A program made the translations under genes and the position numbers. A model generated the notes under the pieces. That model worked only from the letters and a program-made list of their open reading frames with translations. It searched no databases and was not told the origin of the DNA. From Apus apus (lineage: Eukaryota > Chordata > Aves > Apodiformes > Apodidae), in the NCBI RefSeq assembly GCF_020740795.1, contig NC_067312.1, positions 43,796,405 to 43,860,404 on the forward strand: a DNA stretch of 64,000 nucleotides, read 5' to 3'. This document shows positions 46,041-60,115 of this stretch, in pieces. Positions within the stretch are counted from its first letter, which is position 1. Every line of letters starts with the position of its first letter.

Positions 46041-49000
46041 ACTAAAGCTACTTAGATTTTTAAAATGAAAATATTTAGAGATGAGCCTAAAGAAACTTGT
46101 CCTCCTTGTTTACTTTATTTACTCCTGCCTTCCAGACTATATCTCTTAACACAAATTTTAGTGTTATGGTGTCTTCTTCTACACACGTTTTCCATTTAAC
46201 TTATTCCTGACTCCTGTGTAGTGAGGTAATCTCAATTCTACTACTTTACTGTGGCTTTAATTTGGCATAAATTTTCTGGCAACATTGTATTACTCAATAT
46301 TTGTTTCAGGTGAAAGAAACAGGATCCAGCCTTGAAAAAGGACCTCATTTTATTATGGCAGAATCTTTTTCTGCAATGTAATAGCAGTGCTGGCAATGAA
46401 AAGAAAGTAAAAAGGCAAATCAACAACAGTGCATTCTTTATCATACGGCTGTGGTTTGACAGTTTGGGCCATATTTACTATTTGTTACACAAGTCTTTCT
46501 TTACAGAATGTAGTGTACTAACTAGCTTTCAGTATTATTTTATTGGATTGTCTGCCTCAGTTTGTTAAATATTTTCTGCACCATACCTGAAAATGCTTGG
46601 CTCCATAAACTGTACTTAATAATCTTGTAGTTATTTCATAGAAAAGACCGTATACACATACTTTTTCTTATTTTTTTATTCACTTTTTCCAAGTACCCTT
46701 GATTCAGCTGAAGCTACAGTCCTAAAATATCCACAGGGTTTGTCTGCATGTGGCAAATGGTGGTTTTCTTGAACTGAAGCAGATTATCTCATTGGAATTT
46801 CAATCAGGACCATTCATAGTTATTAAAGCACTTAGGTAAAGGAAACAAGAAATAAACCTACAGATGCCAATAGTTTTTATTTAAATTCAAGGATGACTAA
46901 AAGCCCAAGGGCAGTCTGCAACTCAGTAAAAAAGATTACTAAATCTGAGATATGAAAAGAGGGACAGTTTACTGGAATATGAAGTGTTTTTCTTGGAAAC
47001 GATACAGTATATGTCTTTGCCTATCTATTTATAACACGAAACCTGACCCAAGCACATTTTTCCTGTGCAACACGTTAAGTGTTGTGTGAGTTTTGAATAT
47101 ATATGTTACGGTGAAATACATTCAAAAGCTGCTATTATGAACTGACCCAGTTCTCTCAAAACTTGTCAAAAACTCATAGGAAACAATAAAGATAATTAAT
47201 AAACAGGCTTGTGTAACAGGTTTTGAAACTGAGTTGAAAAGAAAATGTGTTGCATATGGTGCTCAGTAATTTTTGTAACACTGAAAGTGCATTTCTGTAG
47301 CACTCCAAGGTATTTTTTTCACAGATTGATGCAGAAGACAGTGCCTGCTCAAAACTTCAGCTAAATTTATGCCTTAGTACTGCTCTGAAACATGAACTAG
47401 AGAAATGTGATCTCTTCTGTTCTTCTTTGTGACCATTTTACCACTCAAAGGTTATGGGAAAGAACATTAAAATGGGATAAAGAGCAACAGAATATGCAAT
47501 GAAATCAAAAGAATTTTCTCTCAGTGTAGCTGATTAAGTACAGCATCAGGCAGAAAGTTAAGTAAACATACAGTCATAGGAAAAAAATCTTACACTAGGG
47601 GAAAGACTCCTTTGGTCCTTATAAGAAGAACTGCTGGATGGTAAGTCCAATTCTCATAAGAACTTTGTTGCAAACTTTGTACTTGATGTTGAAGCTTATC
47701 CTGTCAAGCAGGAAGTAAAATCACATGCAGCATGAGAAAAACATTTTAGTTTCTATGACAAATGTCACTTGAAAATGGGCTTTGCTTTTAATTTAGAACA
47801 TTGTAAACACATCAGGAGAAACTAGTTTTGATCATTTGCCAAATATTGCACAAGTATTTAGGCTAGTAAATAGCCTTCTATAACAGGAAATGTACTGTAT
47901 ATTTTATGTGGTCCCAAAATTTTTAAGAGAAAGTCTCATCCTCTCTGTTTCACAGATGTTTCTAGAGAAAAAAAACCTAGATAAATAGCATACATTATTA
48001 TCAAAAAAGCATCAATCATCAGGTAAAGTTTTACAGAATATTAAGTGTACATTAAAAATAATAATATATTTTCAGTATAGGGTTTAGCTTACTGATTAGT
48101 CTTCCAGACCCCAGGTTAGAATCATGCCTTGCTGAATAAAATACAATATATAGTTAAGAAAATAATCATGGGGTCTATCATCTAATTATTTTCATTGTAT
48201 AAATTACAAGCTAAGGCATATTCCAGCTGTTAGGAACACTGGCAGGTCTAGTTTCCTACATCATCAATAGAGCATGTGGATCAGACATACTAATGTACAA
48301 TGTACCGTATTTTCTGTCTCATACTGCCGTTACCAAGGCTATGATATGCACCAAGGTCTAAGGGTTTTTTTTTGCTAAACATTGTGCTGGTCTATCACTT
48401 TTGTATCCAAAATGCCTCAGGAAGAAATCAAGCCCAAGCAGTCTCTATGCCTTTTAGGTGTGGCAAAATCTGTCTTACTTATGTTCCCTTACTATCTGGC
48501 TTGAAGAGCTGATAGTACGGAACAAAGAAAAATAGTTCCAAACATTGGGAGGAATATTTCCACTTATAACCCTCCAAATAAACTGCATGGGGGTGGTGGT
48601 ACTTGTTAGATCAAGGAATGCATTATTATATTTATTTCACTGGAAAAATATGTTACGCAGTTACCACAGGTAAATTCAACCAAATTCTGGAGAAACTTGA
48701 TGTCACTTTGGTGGAAGGTACAGGACAGTATGCAGACTGCTCAGGAAGTTCTTGGAATTAGTTATTAATGTTTTGATGCAGACAGCAAAGTATGAAAATG
48801 GAGAAAGAGTCTTTAAAGTTGGATTCTAACCAAAGAGTTTGAGAATGCTGAGAACATAAAGCAGATCACAGTTACTCTGACATGAGAACTGATCGGTTTT
48901 AAAAAGAGATAGAACAATATAAAATGAAATCAGCAGACTGAAAAAACATAGAAATCAGGAAGTCAAGTCAATCAAGTAGAAGGTTTACTAGAACTGGCAA

Positions 49001-49248
49001 AGAAGTGATACTAAGGACACAAAGTAGTAGATGGGGAATATAGGAAGGGAGCTATTTGCTTAATTATGGATTTCACTGGCATCAAGCATAAGCAAAATAT
49101 ACAGAAGGTAGAAACTAGGTTCAGTTAAATAAGCACATAAGAAGGTCTAAGGTAGAAACTGACCTGGATACATCAACAGCAACAAGAAACATATATGCCC
49201 ATCAGAACTACATGACTGAGAAGTGGATTGCTGCTCTGCTATGGGACA
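46041..49248. other. Intergenic, nothing recognised
   Basis: About 3.2 kb of AT-rich unique-looking sequence without frames over 82 codons and without recognised repeats. Confidence 0.5.
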
Positions 49249-50360
49249 AACATCACAGAACCGGAAAGGTTCAGAAGGGACCTTAAACATCACCTAGTTC
49301 CAACACTTCTGCATGGGCAGGGACACCTCCCACTAGATTGGTTGCTCAGCACTCCATCCAACCTGGTCTTAAGCACTTCCAGGGATGGGGATTCCACAGC
49401 TTCTCTGGGCAACCTGCTCCAATGTCTCAACACCCTTACACTAAATAATTTCTTCCTTAATATCTAAGCTAAATCTCCTCTCTTCCAGTTTCGATCCATT
49501 ACTTCTTGTCCTCTCACTATAAGCCCTTGTCAAAAGTCCCTCCCCAGCTCTCCTGTAGGCCCTCTATAGGAACTGGAAAGCCGCTATGAGGTCTCCCAAG
49601 AGCCTTCTCTTCTCTATGCTGAACAGCCTAAACTCTCTCAGCTTGTCCTTGCAGGAGAGGTGCCGCAGCCCTCAGATCATCTTCATGGCCTTCAACTGGA
49701 CTTTCTCCAGTAGCTCCATGTCCTTCTTATGCTGAGGGCTCCAGAACTGGACACAGTACTCCAGGTGGGGTCTCACAAGAGCTGAGTAAAGGGGAAGAAT
49801 CACCTCCCTTGACCTGCTGGCCATGCTCCTTTTGATGCAGCCCAGGATACGCTTGGCTTTTTGGGCTACAAGCACACATTGCTGGCTCATGTTGAGCTTA
49901 TTGTGCACCATCACCTTTAAGTCCTTCTCCTCTGGACCGTTTTTGGTCCATTCTTCACCCACCCTGCATTTGTGCTTGGGGTGATGTGCACCCAGGTGCA
50001 GAGCCTTTCATTTGGCCTTGTTGAACTTCATGCAGCTTGCACGAGCGCCCTTCTCAAGCCTGTCAAGGTCCCTCTGGATGGCCTCTATTTCCTCCACCAT
50101 GTCAACCTCACCACAAACTTTGGTGTGTCCTCAAACTTGTTGAGGGTGCATTCAATGCCGCTGTCCATGTCACCAACAAAGATGTTAAATAGTACCAGTC
50201 GAAGTACTGACCCTTGGAGAACACCATTCGTCACAGATCTCCATCTGGATATTGAGCCACTGGTCACCACTCTTTCAGTGTGACCATCTAGCCAGCTCCT
50301 TACCCAATGAGCGGTCCATCCATCAAATCCCTGTCATTCCAGTTTTGATATCAAGGAGGA
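49249..50360 (-). mobile_element. CR1 LINE, 5'-truncated (RT C-terminus to 3' end)
   Basis: Minus-strand frames give SGSISRWRSVTNGVLQGSVL and LFNIFVGDMDSGIECTLNKF (50085-50270), then the post-RT block [20 protein letters not shown] and [20 protein letters not shown] (49672-49962), and the CR1 3' end at 49249. The catalytic FADD box reads FEDT-like here, so the RT is dead. The 5' break lies near 50360, the usual random CR1 truncation. Confidence 0.93.
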
Positions 50361-50979
50361 ACTAATGAGAAATAATGCAGCTAAAACTTAAAGTTTTAAT
50401 ATTTTTGACTTAGCACTCTCTAAGAAAGTTAATGCAAACATGTGGCCAAGACATTACCTGTATGGGATGCTGTAATAATAATCCAGTGAGTTGGATGTTT
50501 TCAAATTGGCTATTTCAGATTTGCTGTAGCTTGAGAAATTGAGTCATGTTCCAGAAAAAATATAAATTCACTGCTTATTTCAAAAATAGGAGATAAAAGG
50601 AAAAATTATGGCTAAATCTATTTGTCAACACTTGAAAGTTAGTGAGGAAACAGGTGAGAGCACACAGGAGTTAATCATGAACCCATGAAGCTATCTTATT
50701 CTACCACAGGGGAACAGGCTACAAGGAAAATAAATAGATAGTATGTGTTTTGACTACTGTTGAGGTATTCTGTCTCACATGACAAAAGCATAGTAGGCCA
50801 GGGAAGTCTGATCAATATGAAATTGCTAAAACAGGGATGCAACAGCAGAAGTATGACAATACCTAGTGGTAAGTTAATAGTTTTTCATTGCTAACCAAAA
50901 GCTAAACCAGGTGGGATTTTGACTGCACATAGTTTCATCTGTTAAATATTTCTACTAAAACTATGAAACTGTAATACTG
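50361..50979. other. Intergenic, nothing recognised
   Basis: AT-rich sequence, no frame or repeat recognised. Confidence 0.45.
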
Positions 50980-51740
50980 TGTTCAGTAAATTTGCAGACA
51001 ATTTGAAGATGAGACTGTAAAATGGAAGACAGGTTGAAGAGTCAAAATGATGTTGGCAAAATTAGAGAAAAGTGAATGTGAGATATTAAACAGTAAATGC
51101 AATATACTATATTCTGATAAGGATGTTCAATCATACAACAGCATGAGGAGAAGCAGCTGGCTCAGGATGGGCCTCTATAGAGTTGACCTGTAATGGATTG
51201 CCAGTTGGTCTTGAGCTAACTAGATACTGCTGTTGGAAAAAAGCATATTGGGACATAAAAACAAGAGCTTATAAGATGCAGAGAGAAATTCTGCATTATT
51301 AAGACTTTTCAGTTTTGGACACTACTTTCAAGAAGAACATGTGGCAAAATCCAAGCAATGGCAGAGAATCCAGAATAGGGCCATGAGAACAAGTTAATCA
51401 AATGCAGGACCTAGAGGAAAGATGAGGAAAATTGATACTAACTAACTTTAAAAAAAGAAAAGACTGAAGAATAATACAGATAAGAATCTTAATTTACGTA
51501 ATATGTTGCTGCAAAGAATAAGGTAATTCATTCTTTTCTATTACAGAGGTTTAACATGAGAAGTAACAGTATTCAACAACTGCAGGAAAAATTAGAACTG
51601 GACATTGAAAAAAACTCACAGAAAGGGTTAAGAAGCACTGGGTGAGATCACTTGTGAAGGCTGTGCAGTCTCCATTGCCGGAAATTCTTAAGAGCATCTT
51701 AGATAAGGGTCTGTCAAAATGCTATTTTTTTTGGGAAAAG
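50980..51740 (+). mobile_element. Ancient, highly decayed CR1-like LINE, plus orientation
   Basis: Scattered but ordered matches to the CR1 ORF2 end and 3' UTR: AAATTTGCAGACAATTTGAAGATG (the SKFADD region), ATGCAGAGAGAAATTCTGCA, GGCAGAGAATCCAGAATAGGGCCATGAGAAC, and AGTCTCCATTGCCGGAAATTCTTAAGAGCATCTTAGATAAGGGTCTG (each quoted piece is discontinuous evidence, not a single conserved string). It is much older than the minus-strand copies nearby. The boundaries are guesses. Confidence 0.42.
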
Positions 51741-52192
51741 GGATATTACAGTTTCTTGAAGCTACTTTACCCCTACCTTGGTGCAGTTCTGTAATCTGTC
51801 TTGGCCCTAGTTGCTTATCTCCTCAACAAACCTCTGTCTCAGAAATAATAATGTATAAAAATTAGTCAAAATTTGCAATGTACTTCAGAATAGTGCTGAT
51901 TGGATAGCTGATTTAATAGTACAATGAAAGCATCAGTGTTCATTTAATCAAGGAATTAATGTGCTTATCTATAGGTATGCAAACCATGTGGATCCCTATT
52001 TAGGAACATGGGCTCAGCTGTACATGGATTTACTGTTGCCAGTAATATCACAGAATCAAAGAGTATCTCACATTGGAAGGAATCCATAAGAATCACTGCA
52101 TCCAAATCTCTTCTGCTTGCAGTACTATAAAGCCAAATCATATTACTAAAATATATATGGTAGTGAAGATGCTGCAGGACTCACTGGTACAT
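51741..52192. other. Short intergenic stretch, nothing recognised
   Basis: AT-rich host sequence between the old LINE and the solo LTR. Confidence 0.45.
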
Positions 52193-52961
52193 TGTTCTGG
52201 TTTGAGCCAGAATGAAGCCAATATTCTTTCTACTGATGTGTTTTTTTTCTTCAGTGAACTCTCTTTTAAGCAGCACACTTGCTGAAAGTAGCAGCAAGTT
52301 TTCCAGCTGATGGAGTGATAACACTCAAATGTTTATAGTTACTGCTGAGAGACCAAGGGCACCTTGCTCCACTCATTGAGTCTGCTCCTTTAGACACTAA
52401 AGTAGCAGATCAGTTGTATCTACAATCGTCTTGTAGGGAGGAGCAGATCAGACAGATGGCAAAATTGGCCTAAGAGATATTCCATCCATGTATATGTAAA
52501 ACTCAGTATAAATTGAGGGATCACAGAAGTCAAGCCTTTCTTCTTGTTCTTCTCTCCAGTCCATGGCCGGCATCCAGGGAAGACTCCATCTATCCACCAC
52601 TGTTGATCCTCAGGCTTGTGCATTCCTGATACTCATGACTCTCCCTTCAGCTCCTGCCTGCTCTGCCACTCTCTCTGGCAGCTCAGGATGTTTCAGAACT
52701 GCTCACAGCTCAGGAGATGTCGTGGGAGTTACTGGGGGTGGGGGGAGGTGAAAGGGGTTTTGGACATTCCTACACATATTTGTATATATTTGTACATAAT
52801 TTCTTTTATCATCAGTATTTAACTAAAGCTAAGTTTAGTTTTCAATCAGTAAAGTGTCTCTCCTTATGCTCTCTTTCTTTTCCCTACCTGGTTGGGAAGG
52901 GATCGAGAGCATTGTTGTCATTGGTTTGGCAATTAAGCCAATCCTGAGTCAAACTGTGACA
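52193..52961 (+). mobile_element. Solo LTR of the ERVL-like family, plus orientation
   Basis: 769 bp from TGTTCTGGTTTGAGCC to CAAACTGTGACA. Shared landmarks with the 61957 copy include CAGTGAACTCTCTTTTAAGCAGCACAC, TGATAACACTCAAATGTTTATAG and GGAGCAGATCAGACAGATGG (near-identical wording, given piecewise). A TATAAA lies at 52507-52512, about 315 bp into the LTR, the expected end of U3. Flanking pentamers are TACAT and GACAG, so any target duplication has decayed. No viral interior is present. Confidence 0.9.
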
Positions 52962-55900
52962 GACAGAGAATATGGAATTACACCCCCAGTCCCTTCTAAG
53001 AAGATGCAAGATGTTTGTATTATTTCCAGCCTAGCTTCCATTAGATCTTAGACTCTTCTCCCATCTCCATTTCACCAAATCTTTTATTAATTGCTGCTTA
53101 TCACTGTCATTACAAATAAAAACCTACAGGGTGATGTTTAATATAATGCTCTTTTATAGGATCATTTTCTTTTTATAACATATAAAACTGCATGTATAGT
53201 CAACATAATTTGGTCTGGATCTGACATCAGCCACTACTGAAAACTTACTGTTCCCTAACAATACATGAAAATGTCAAGTAGCAGTTTAGCTATCTCTATT
53301 CCCTGAGTGCTTTTTGAATTATGGTTCTATTTAAGATATACGTGTATATTATAATAACACAATTGAAAGGGGTCATTTCACTTATAAATTATTTTTAGTA
53401 TCTTTTAGAGTTGCTATCACATCTTGACCTGTACCCAATTCCTACCTAATTAAACACTTTATCACTTCATAAATTCTTTTTTGAATTGTCAAATTATTAT
53501 GACTATTATTTTATTACATAGCACTAAGAATTATATTAGTGAAAAAAACAAATTCTCTCTTGAAAAAGCTCCAGCCCATGGATGAAAACTGGCATAGAGA
53601 TCTAACTAGAACTTGAATTAGATTAAAAAATACGGATAAACAGAAAATGTAATATTCCAAATATGTAATGTGAAAAAGCTGTGCAGCCCAACAAAGTTGT
53701 TTTTGAAAGTTATTAGCTGTGCTGTAGTAGTAAAACATAGTAATTACTTTTGGAAAAATGTGATTCTTAAGAAACTTGTAAGTCCTTTGACTAAACATTT
53801 TTTTCTGAGCCTTTTCCTTACTTTGATTTCAGATAATGAATTACAGACACTATAGTTGGAAAAATTCAGCTAAGCCACATCAATGCAAAATAACATATTC
53901 TTCACTTTTTTTCCACTCTAATCTAAAAATTGTCAAATTACTGGATTTTCAGTTCATTCTAGAGTAATTTCCTTAATTGGTCTCATTGATACAAATGAGT
54001 TGTTTTTCCTGATCCAGTTTAAATAAGAGTTTTCTAACTGTACCATATACCAGCATAAACACAGATCTTCCTAGATTCAGTATCTTTACTTTCTTTATCA
54101 CTTCTGCATCTGCCACCTCTTTTCAGCTACCTTACCATTTACGGAGCATGGCTTTCTCAGTGTGAGGAACTGAAATTTTCTCAGAATAAGTCATTTTCCG
54201 TGTACTCAGATTAAAGCAGCTAAAATCCACAGTCACTTTTAAATGCAGGGGATTGGAATAGCATTGTCTCTTTGCAGTAACACATTTTATGAGAAAACAT
54301 CTAATTTAGCATAAAAGCAGCGAACATAGAAGGAATATGCAGAATTTGGATTAAAATTATACACAAATAACTAAGGAAACTTTTTTTCCAGGACAAAATA
54401 CAGTGAAATCTTGGCCTTAATGTAGTTAAAAAGAGTATAGCTATTGAGTTCAGTGGTACAAGGATTTTACTGTGTTTATTTTGAAACATCTTCAATACAT
54501 CTAAAGTTAATTGCATCTGATGACAGAGTGGAGGTCTTCTACTACTTTGTCATAGAGGTGAATGAATAAAAATATTGTCTTGTATGAATTTTCCAATAAT
54601 AATCCAATTTCAGTTGCCTGCTTGAATTAAAAATAAAAAATTAATAAACTCACAATGCTCTGTAGTTAAAATTTCCAACATATGTAAAAATGGAATATAT
54701 ATTTTGTGTTTAGTTGGTTAAAATACAGCTTGTTTTTGTCAAAAATGTTTTGCTTAACTTCCAAGTTTTGTAAAATTAGTTAATTTCTTTGGAAATCTTT
54801 GGAAACTCCTGCGTGTTTAAAATAGCATAATTAAGTAGTATTATAGCAGAACAAAAAACATACCCAGCAATGTTAAGGCACAACTGGGGAATTGAATGTT
54901 AGCATGCTAGGAAACCATTTAAGGGAAAAAAGCATTAGCAAATGCATGTCATTTTGCTCGTGTAATTTGTCATTAAAAAGAGAAAAATAAATACATAGGT
55001 CAGAGGTGAACGGGTTTGTTTGTTTGTTTGTTTTGGTGTTTGTTTTTGTTTTTTTTTTTTTTCAAAATTTCACAAAAAAGTACCTTACTGTATTTTTAGT
55101 ACATATTAGAAAGGGAAATTGCATGTCTTACAATCTCTTTTGGAATTTTCATGGGAGAAGATGAAAAAGTATCCACTCCTTTGTAAAAACAGCCTTGCAG
55201 GAGTACTGGAGTTGTTGAGATCAGACAGCATTTACTTCTTTCCATTTGACTTCATGGAAATCCTATCACCTATGATTCCTGTATACAGGTTTTCTTAGAG
55301 AGGCCAACTAAAGGAGACAAGATCACCTACAAATTCCTTGAGAAATTTTCTTGAGAAATTTTACAAGCAATTTATGACTGACAGACCCAGCATTGCATAC
55401 AATTAATTCATCTTGCATCTTATTGCTTGAAAACTTTTATGAGATGTGTTTGGACAACACAAGTCAAGAGTCTGAGTGTGTTCCCTAACTCTCTTCCCTT
55501 CATCCTTGATGTCTCACATGGATAGCCATGCCGTTTTAAAGCAAAAGATTTTTTCACATTTATCGTTAAGGTCTTGCAAGTTTTCCATGTAAGAACATGA
55601 CCTGAACTGACACTAATAGTTCATACAATGTTATTATTCATATTATTTTTCAAAATTTGTCATAGCTATAAGAACAACTTGTTACTCTAGAGCAGTTCAT
55701 TGCTCCACTGACAGGAGAATGGAGCTTTAAAAATGGCTTCAAACAGAGTAGAAAAAAGTTAACAAATATTTGCATGAATTTAACTCAGGCTATGACCCTG
55801 CTTTGATATTAACGTATGGCACCACTTTTATCAAGAACATACTTGTCTTTCATATGCCTCATTTCTAAACTGGAGGCCTTCCAAAATGGAAATACTGCAG

Positions 55901-58150
55901 CTTAGCCAGTTTGCATGACTTTTGACAGAAAGGTGAAAAGTTAGCAAAAGGTGTATCTTTGGCATTCCAGTAACGTCGCTAGCCAAGTTCTCTGTAACAA
56001 GAAATGGAGATGACAGATAAGACTAGCTGACATACATTCAAGACAATTCATTTCCTCCAAGGCCAATCTTAGAAATGAATAGGCCATTCTGTTTTCAAAG
56101 TAGCCGAAGACTGAAGCAGGCATTCAGTGTGGCAATTCTTAGTCTGAAGGACTACATTTATTACAACTGTAAATTGTCTTCTGATGTGGGCAGGTGGACT
56201 TCTGCATTTGGTCTTCACATACAAGAAAAAAAAAAAATAAAAAAAAGGTCTAGATGAACGGCTCTGTGCCAAAGCCAGCCTCCAAACAGTTAAATGTCTC
56301 TATTCTGCATCCCACACACACTTGTGTGTGGGAATGCTTGTAAATTTAATGAAGTGCTGACTGAAAGAAGTTTATGCCTGACTTCCAATTAGATACAAAG
56401 AAGCTAAACTTAGTTAGCATAAACTCATATTATGAAGATGGAATATGTTTGGGGTTTTTTGTTGTTTTGGTTTCCATTGTTTAACAGAACAAGCTTTTCC
56501 ACCTTGGCTCAATTCACTTGTTTTTTGCAGTCGGTGTCACCTCCCCATTGATTCCAATGGGTTTTGTATTGGGGTCTTAGATTTGCAGCTGTGGCTAATG
56601 CAGGGTAATTACTCAAATACTGCACACAATTAGTAGCAAGAAGTGGTTTATAAATTTAACATATAATTTTATATATAATCTAACACATAAGATAGAACAA
56701 AGGGTATCTCTTCCTTAATTTGTGTATCTGTTCTATGTGAAAAGTGAGCTAGGTTTCACAATACAGAGCATTTCAACACCCAACTTTTAGGACATCCAGT
56801 TGCTCTGCTGGGCTCTATAGGCTTTTGAAACCTACATGACCAAGGGAAAACGTGGGCACTTAAGAATGGGATATCCAAAAAAGCAGTATAAATGGCAAAC
56901 AATCTACAATAGCCAATAGGGAAATACTGAGGAGAAGAATATACTATTGAAATCTTATCCTATTCATAAGGCTCCTTAGTCTTATAATTACAAAGGAACT
57001 TGCTTTGCCACTTACTGGGATTTTTATAAATACATTTGGAAGGTTGCAGCACCACTTTACATCTTTTCCCCAAAATTACTCTGCTTTCAAATTGTTATAA
57101 TTGATCTGTTTCTTACCTTTGTCATTATTTTTCTATTAATAACAGTGCAACAGCTGGTTGCATTCTATACTGGGAATGGAAAAGTAGCTCACTTGCTGCC
57201 ACTGAGCATCTGTAAGTAAATTTTTACTCCAAGACATACTGTATGTAACAAGTCTGACAGACCACATAAGACAGCCAGTAAGAAGTTTTCAGCTTGCCCG
57301 TGAAATTGAAGTCTCAGATGCAGTAAAAATGAAAAAAAAAAAAATTCAAAACCTGATATTAGACAAATGTCTTTTTGTGACATTCCAAAATTAATTTGAA
57401 TGTATCTGGAAATGGAACTTCAATTAATTTTTCCAGTAATGAAAGAAAAGTATATGGATAAACAATTAAAATAATTTATTTTCCTAGTATTTTCTATAGG
57501 ATAGCCCACATCTTCATTTCTTGTACTTATGTTCTGCATATGCAGCAGTTCAAGGTGTAAAAGTTCAGAAAGCTTGGTTTCATTATACACTTGTATATGT
57601 TGTTTACATACATCTCTAAAAAGATCACTCTGTATTAGAAAGAGAACATTTTAAAGGAGAATTTTACTACAAGACTTAATAAATTGCCTTATTCCTTGTA
57701 TATCCCTGGGCACTTTTTTTCTTTTAGCTTGTTACCTAACCTTTGCTATTTGAACAATGTTTTTTCCCTTCTTTAGCCACATTTTCTTTTTATATTTTAT
57801 CCCATCATTAAGTTCTAACTGAAAGTATGACATCAGTCATTTCCATGGCAACAGACAGACAGTTTAAACACAGGATTATGATAAATTCAACATAGGATTG
57901 AGTAAAAGGAAAACAAGACTATGTGCAAGCAAGGTTTTATTAGAGTACAATGGTCTTCTGTTATAAGGGTGGAGAAAGGAATATAAATGCTGAATACACT
58001 TCCACTTTCTAACATTATCATTCTGCATGACGGTCAATATGTTGTGGTTATTTATTTCAGAAGTTCAAAATAGTTGATGTAACATCTGTGGCAGTCAGAT
58101 GTTGCCAAAAGTTTCAGATATATTAATCAGTCTTGTTCTTAAGCATCTAG
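52962..58150. other. Intergenic, nothing recognised except simple sequence
   Basis: About 5.2 kb of AT-rich DNA. It holds TTTG/T tracts near 55015-55062, an A tract near 56226-56246 and an inverted repeat at 56307-56337. Frames are all under 95 codons and unremarkable. Confidence 0.5.
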
Positions 58151-60115
58151 TCACAGAATCATTCTGATTGGAAAAGACCTGTCCAACCATTAACCTAACT
58201 CCACCAGTCCAGTGATACTTCCTAAGTACCACATCGACGTGTCTTTTAAACACCTCCAGGGATGGTGATTCAACCATCTCTCAGGGAAGCCTGTTTCCGT
58301 GTTTGATAACTCTTCCAGTGAAGAAGATTCCTCTAATATCTAATATAAACCTTCCCTGGCACAAATTGAGAACCTTTCCTTTTGTCCTGTTGCTTGGTAC
58401 TTGGAAGAAGAGGCCAACACCCATCTCACTACAACCTCCTTTCCGGTAGTTGTACAGAGTGATAAGATTTCCTCTCTGCCTTCTCTTCTTCAGACTAAAC
58501 AACCCCAGTTCTCTCAGATGCTCCTCATAAGGCTTGTTCTCTAGACCTTTCATCAGCTTGTTGCCCTTCTCTGGACATGTTCCAGCACTTTGATGTCGTT
58601 CTTGTACTGGATGGCCCAAAACCAAACACAGTACTCAAGGCATGGCATCACCAATGCCAAGGGCACGGGGGGAATCAGTTCCCTAGTCCTGCTGGCCACA
58701 CTATTTCTGATGCTGTCCAGGATGCCGTTGGTGTTCTTGGCCACCTGGGCACAGTGCTGGCTCGTATTCAGCTGGTTGCCAATCAACACCCTCCAGGTCC
58801 TTTTCCTCTGGGCAGCTTTCCATTCATTCTTCCCCAGGCCTGTAGTGGTGCATGGGATTCTTGTGTCCCAAGTGCAGGACTTGGCATTTGGCCTTATTGA
58901 ACCTCATACAAATGGCCTTGGCCCATTGATCCAGCCTGTTCAAGTCCAGCTGTAGAGCCTTCCTACCTACAGGCAGATCATTCCTTCCAATTTAGTGCTG
59001 TCTGCAAACTTGCTAAGGAAGCACTCAATCCCCTCATCCAGATAATTGATAAAGGTATTAAAGAGAACTAGCCCCAAAACCAAGCCCTGGGAAATGCCAG
59101 TTGTGCCAACTGGCACTGCCAACTGGATGAAATTCCGTTCACTGCAATACTTTGGGCCCAGCCATCCAGCCCATTTTTTACCCAGAAAAGTGAACACTGG
59201 TCTAAGCCATATGTAGCAGTTTCTCAGTCAGAAGAACACTGTGTCCAAGGTTTTGCTAAGGTCCAGGTAAACAATATCCACAGCCTTTCCCTCATCCACT
59301 AAGTGGGTCACCTTGTCATAAAAGGACATGAGGTTCATCAAGCAGGACCTGTCTTCCATGAACCCATGCTGACTGGGCCTAATCACCTGGTTGTCCTGCA
59401 TGTGTTGCATAATGGCATTCAGGATGATCTGCTCCATAACCTTCCCTGGCACCAAATCAGACTGACAGGCCTGTAGTTCTCTGGATCCCCTTCCAGCCCT
59501 TCTTGTAGATGTGGGTCACATTTGCTAACCTCCAGTCCACTCGGATCTTCCCAATTAGCCAGAACTGCTAGGAGATGATGGAAAGTGATTTGGTGAGCAC
59601 TTCTGCCAGCTCCCTCAGTACCCCTGGATGTATCCCATCCAGCCCCATAGATTTGTCCAAGAGGTGTAGTAGATCACTAACCATCTCATCTTGGATTATG
59701 GGGGCATCAAACTGCTCCTCATCCATGTCTTCCATTTCAGGGGACTGGGTACCCAGCAAATAACTGGTCCTACTACTGAACGCTGAGGCAAAGAAGGCAT
59801 TAAGTACCTCAGACCTCAGCCTTTTCCTCATCCCTGATCACTATATTTCTCCTTTCACCAAATACAGGACAGATGTTCTCCTTAGTCCTTTTTTTGTTGT
59901 TTTACATTTGTAACATTTGCACATACATTTATAACAACATTTTACATGTTCTTTTACATTTGTAGAAACATTTCTTGTTATCTTTGACAGTTGCAGGCAG
60001 GTTGATTTCAAACTGGGCTTTGGTCCTTCTAATTTTCTCCCTAAATAGCCTTGTAGTCCTCCTGAGTGGCCTGACTCTTTTCTCTTGAGTTTTCTCTGGG
60101 TGCAACCAGATGTCT
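58151..60115 (-). mobile_element. CR1 LINE, long 5'-truncated copy
   Basis: The minus strand runs from the linker before the RT (near 60110) to the 3' end at 58151. Frames give LRSEVLNAFFASAFSS and QDEMVSDLLHLLDKSMGLDG (59568-59831), then IRPSQHGFMEDRSCLMNLMS and VDIVYLDLSKTLDTVF (59228-59455). The palm motif is FADSTK in place of FADD (58967-59197). After that come [20 protein letters not shown] and [20 protein letters not shown] (58553-58789) and the 3' segment. Several frame breaks and the lost catalytic Asp make it inactive. At about 2 kb it is the longest CR1 in the window. Confidence 0.94.

Noticed and set aside
51494-51501. TTACGTAA D-box far downstream (and TTATGTAA at 60375)
   Set aside because: AT-rich DNA produces such cores by chance, and these lie isolated within or beside repeats, unlike the island cluster.
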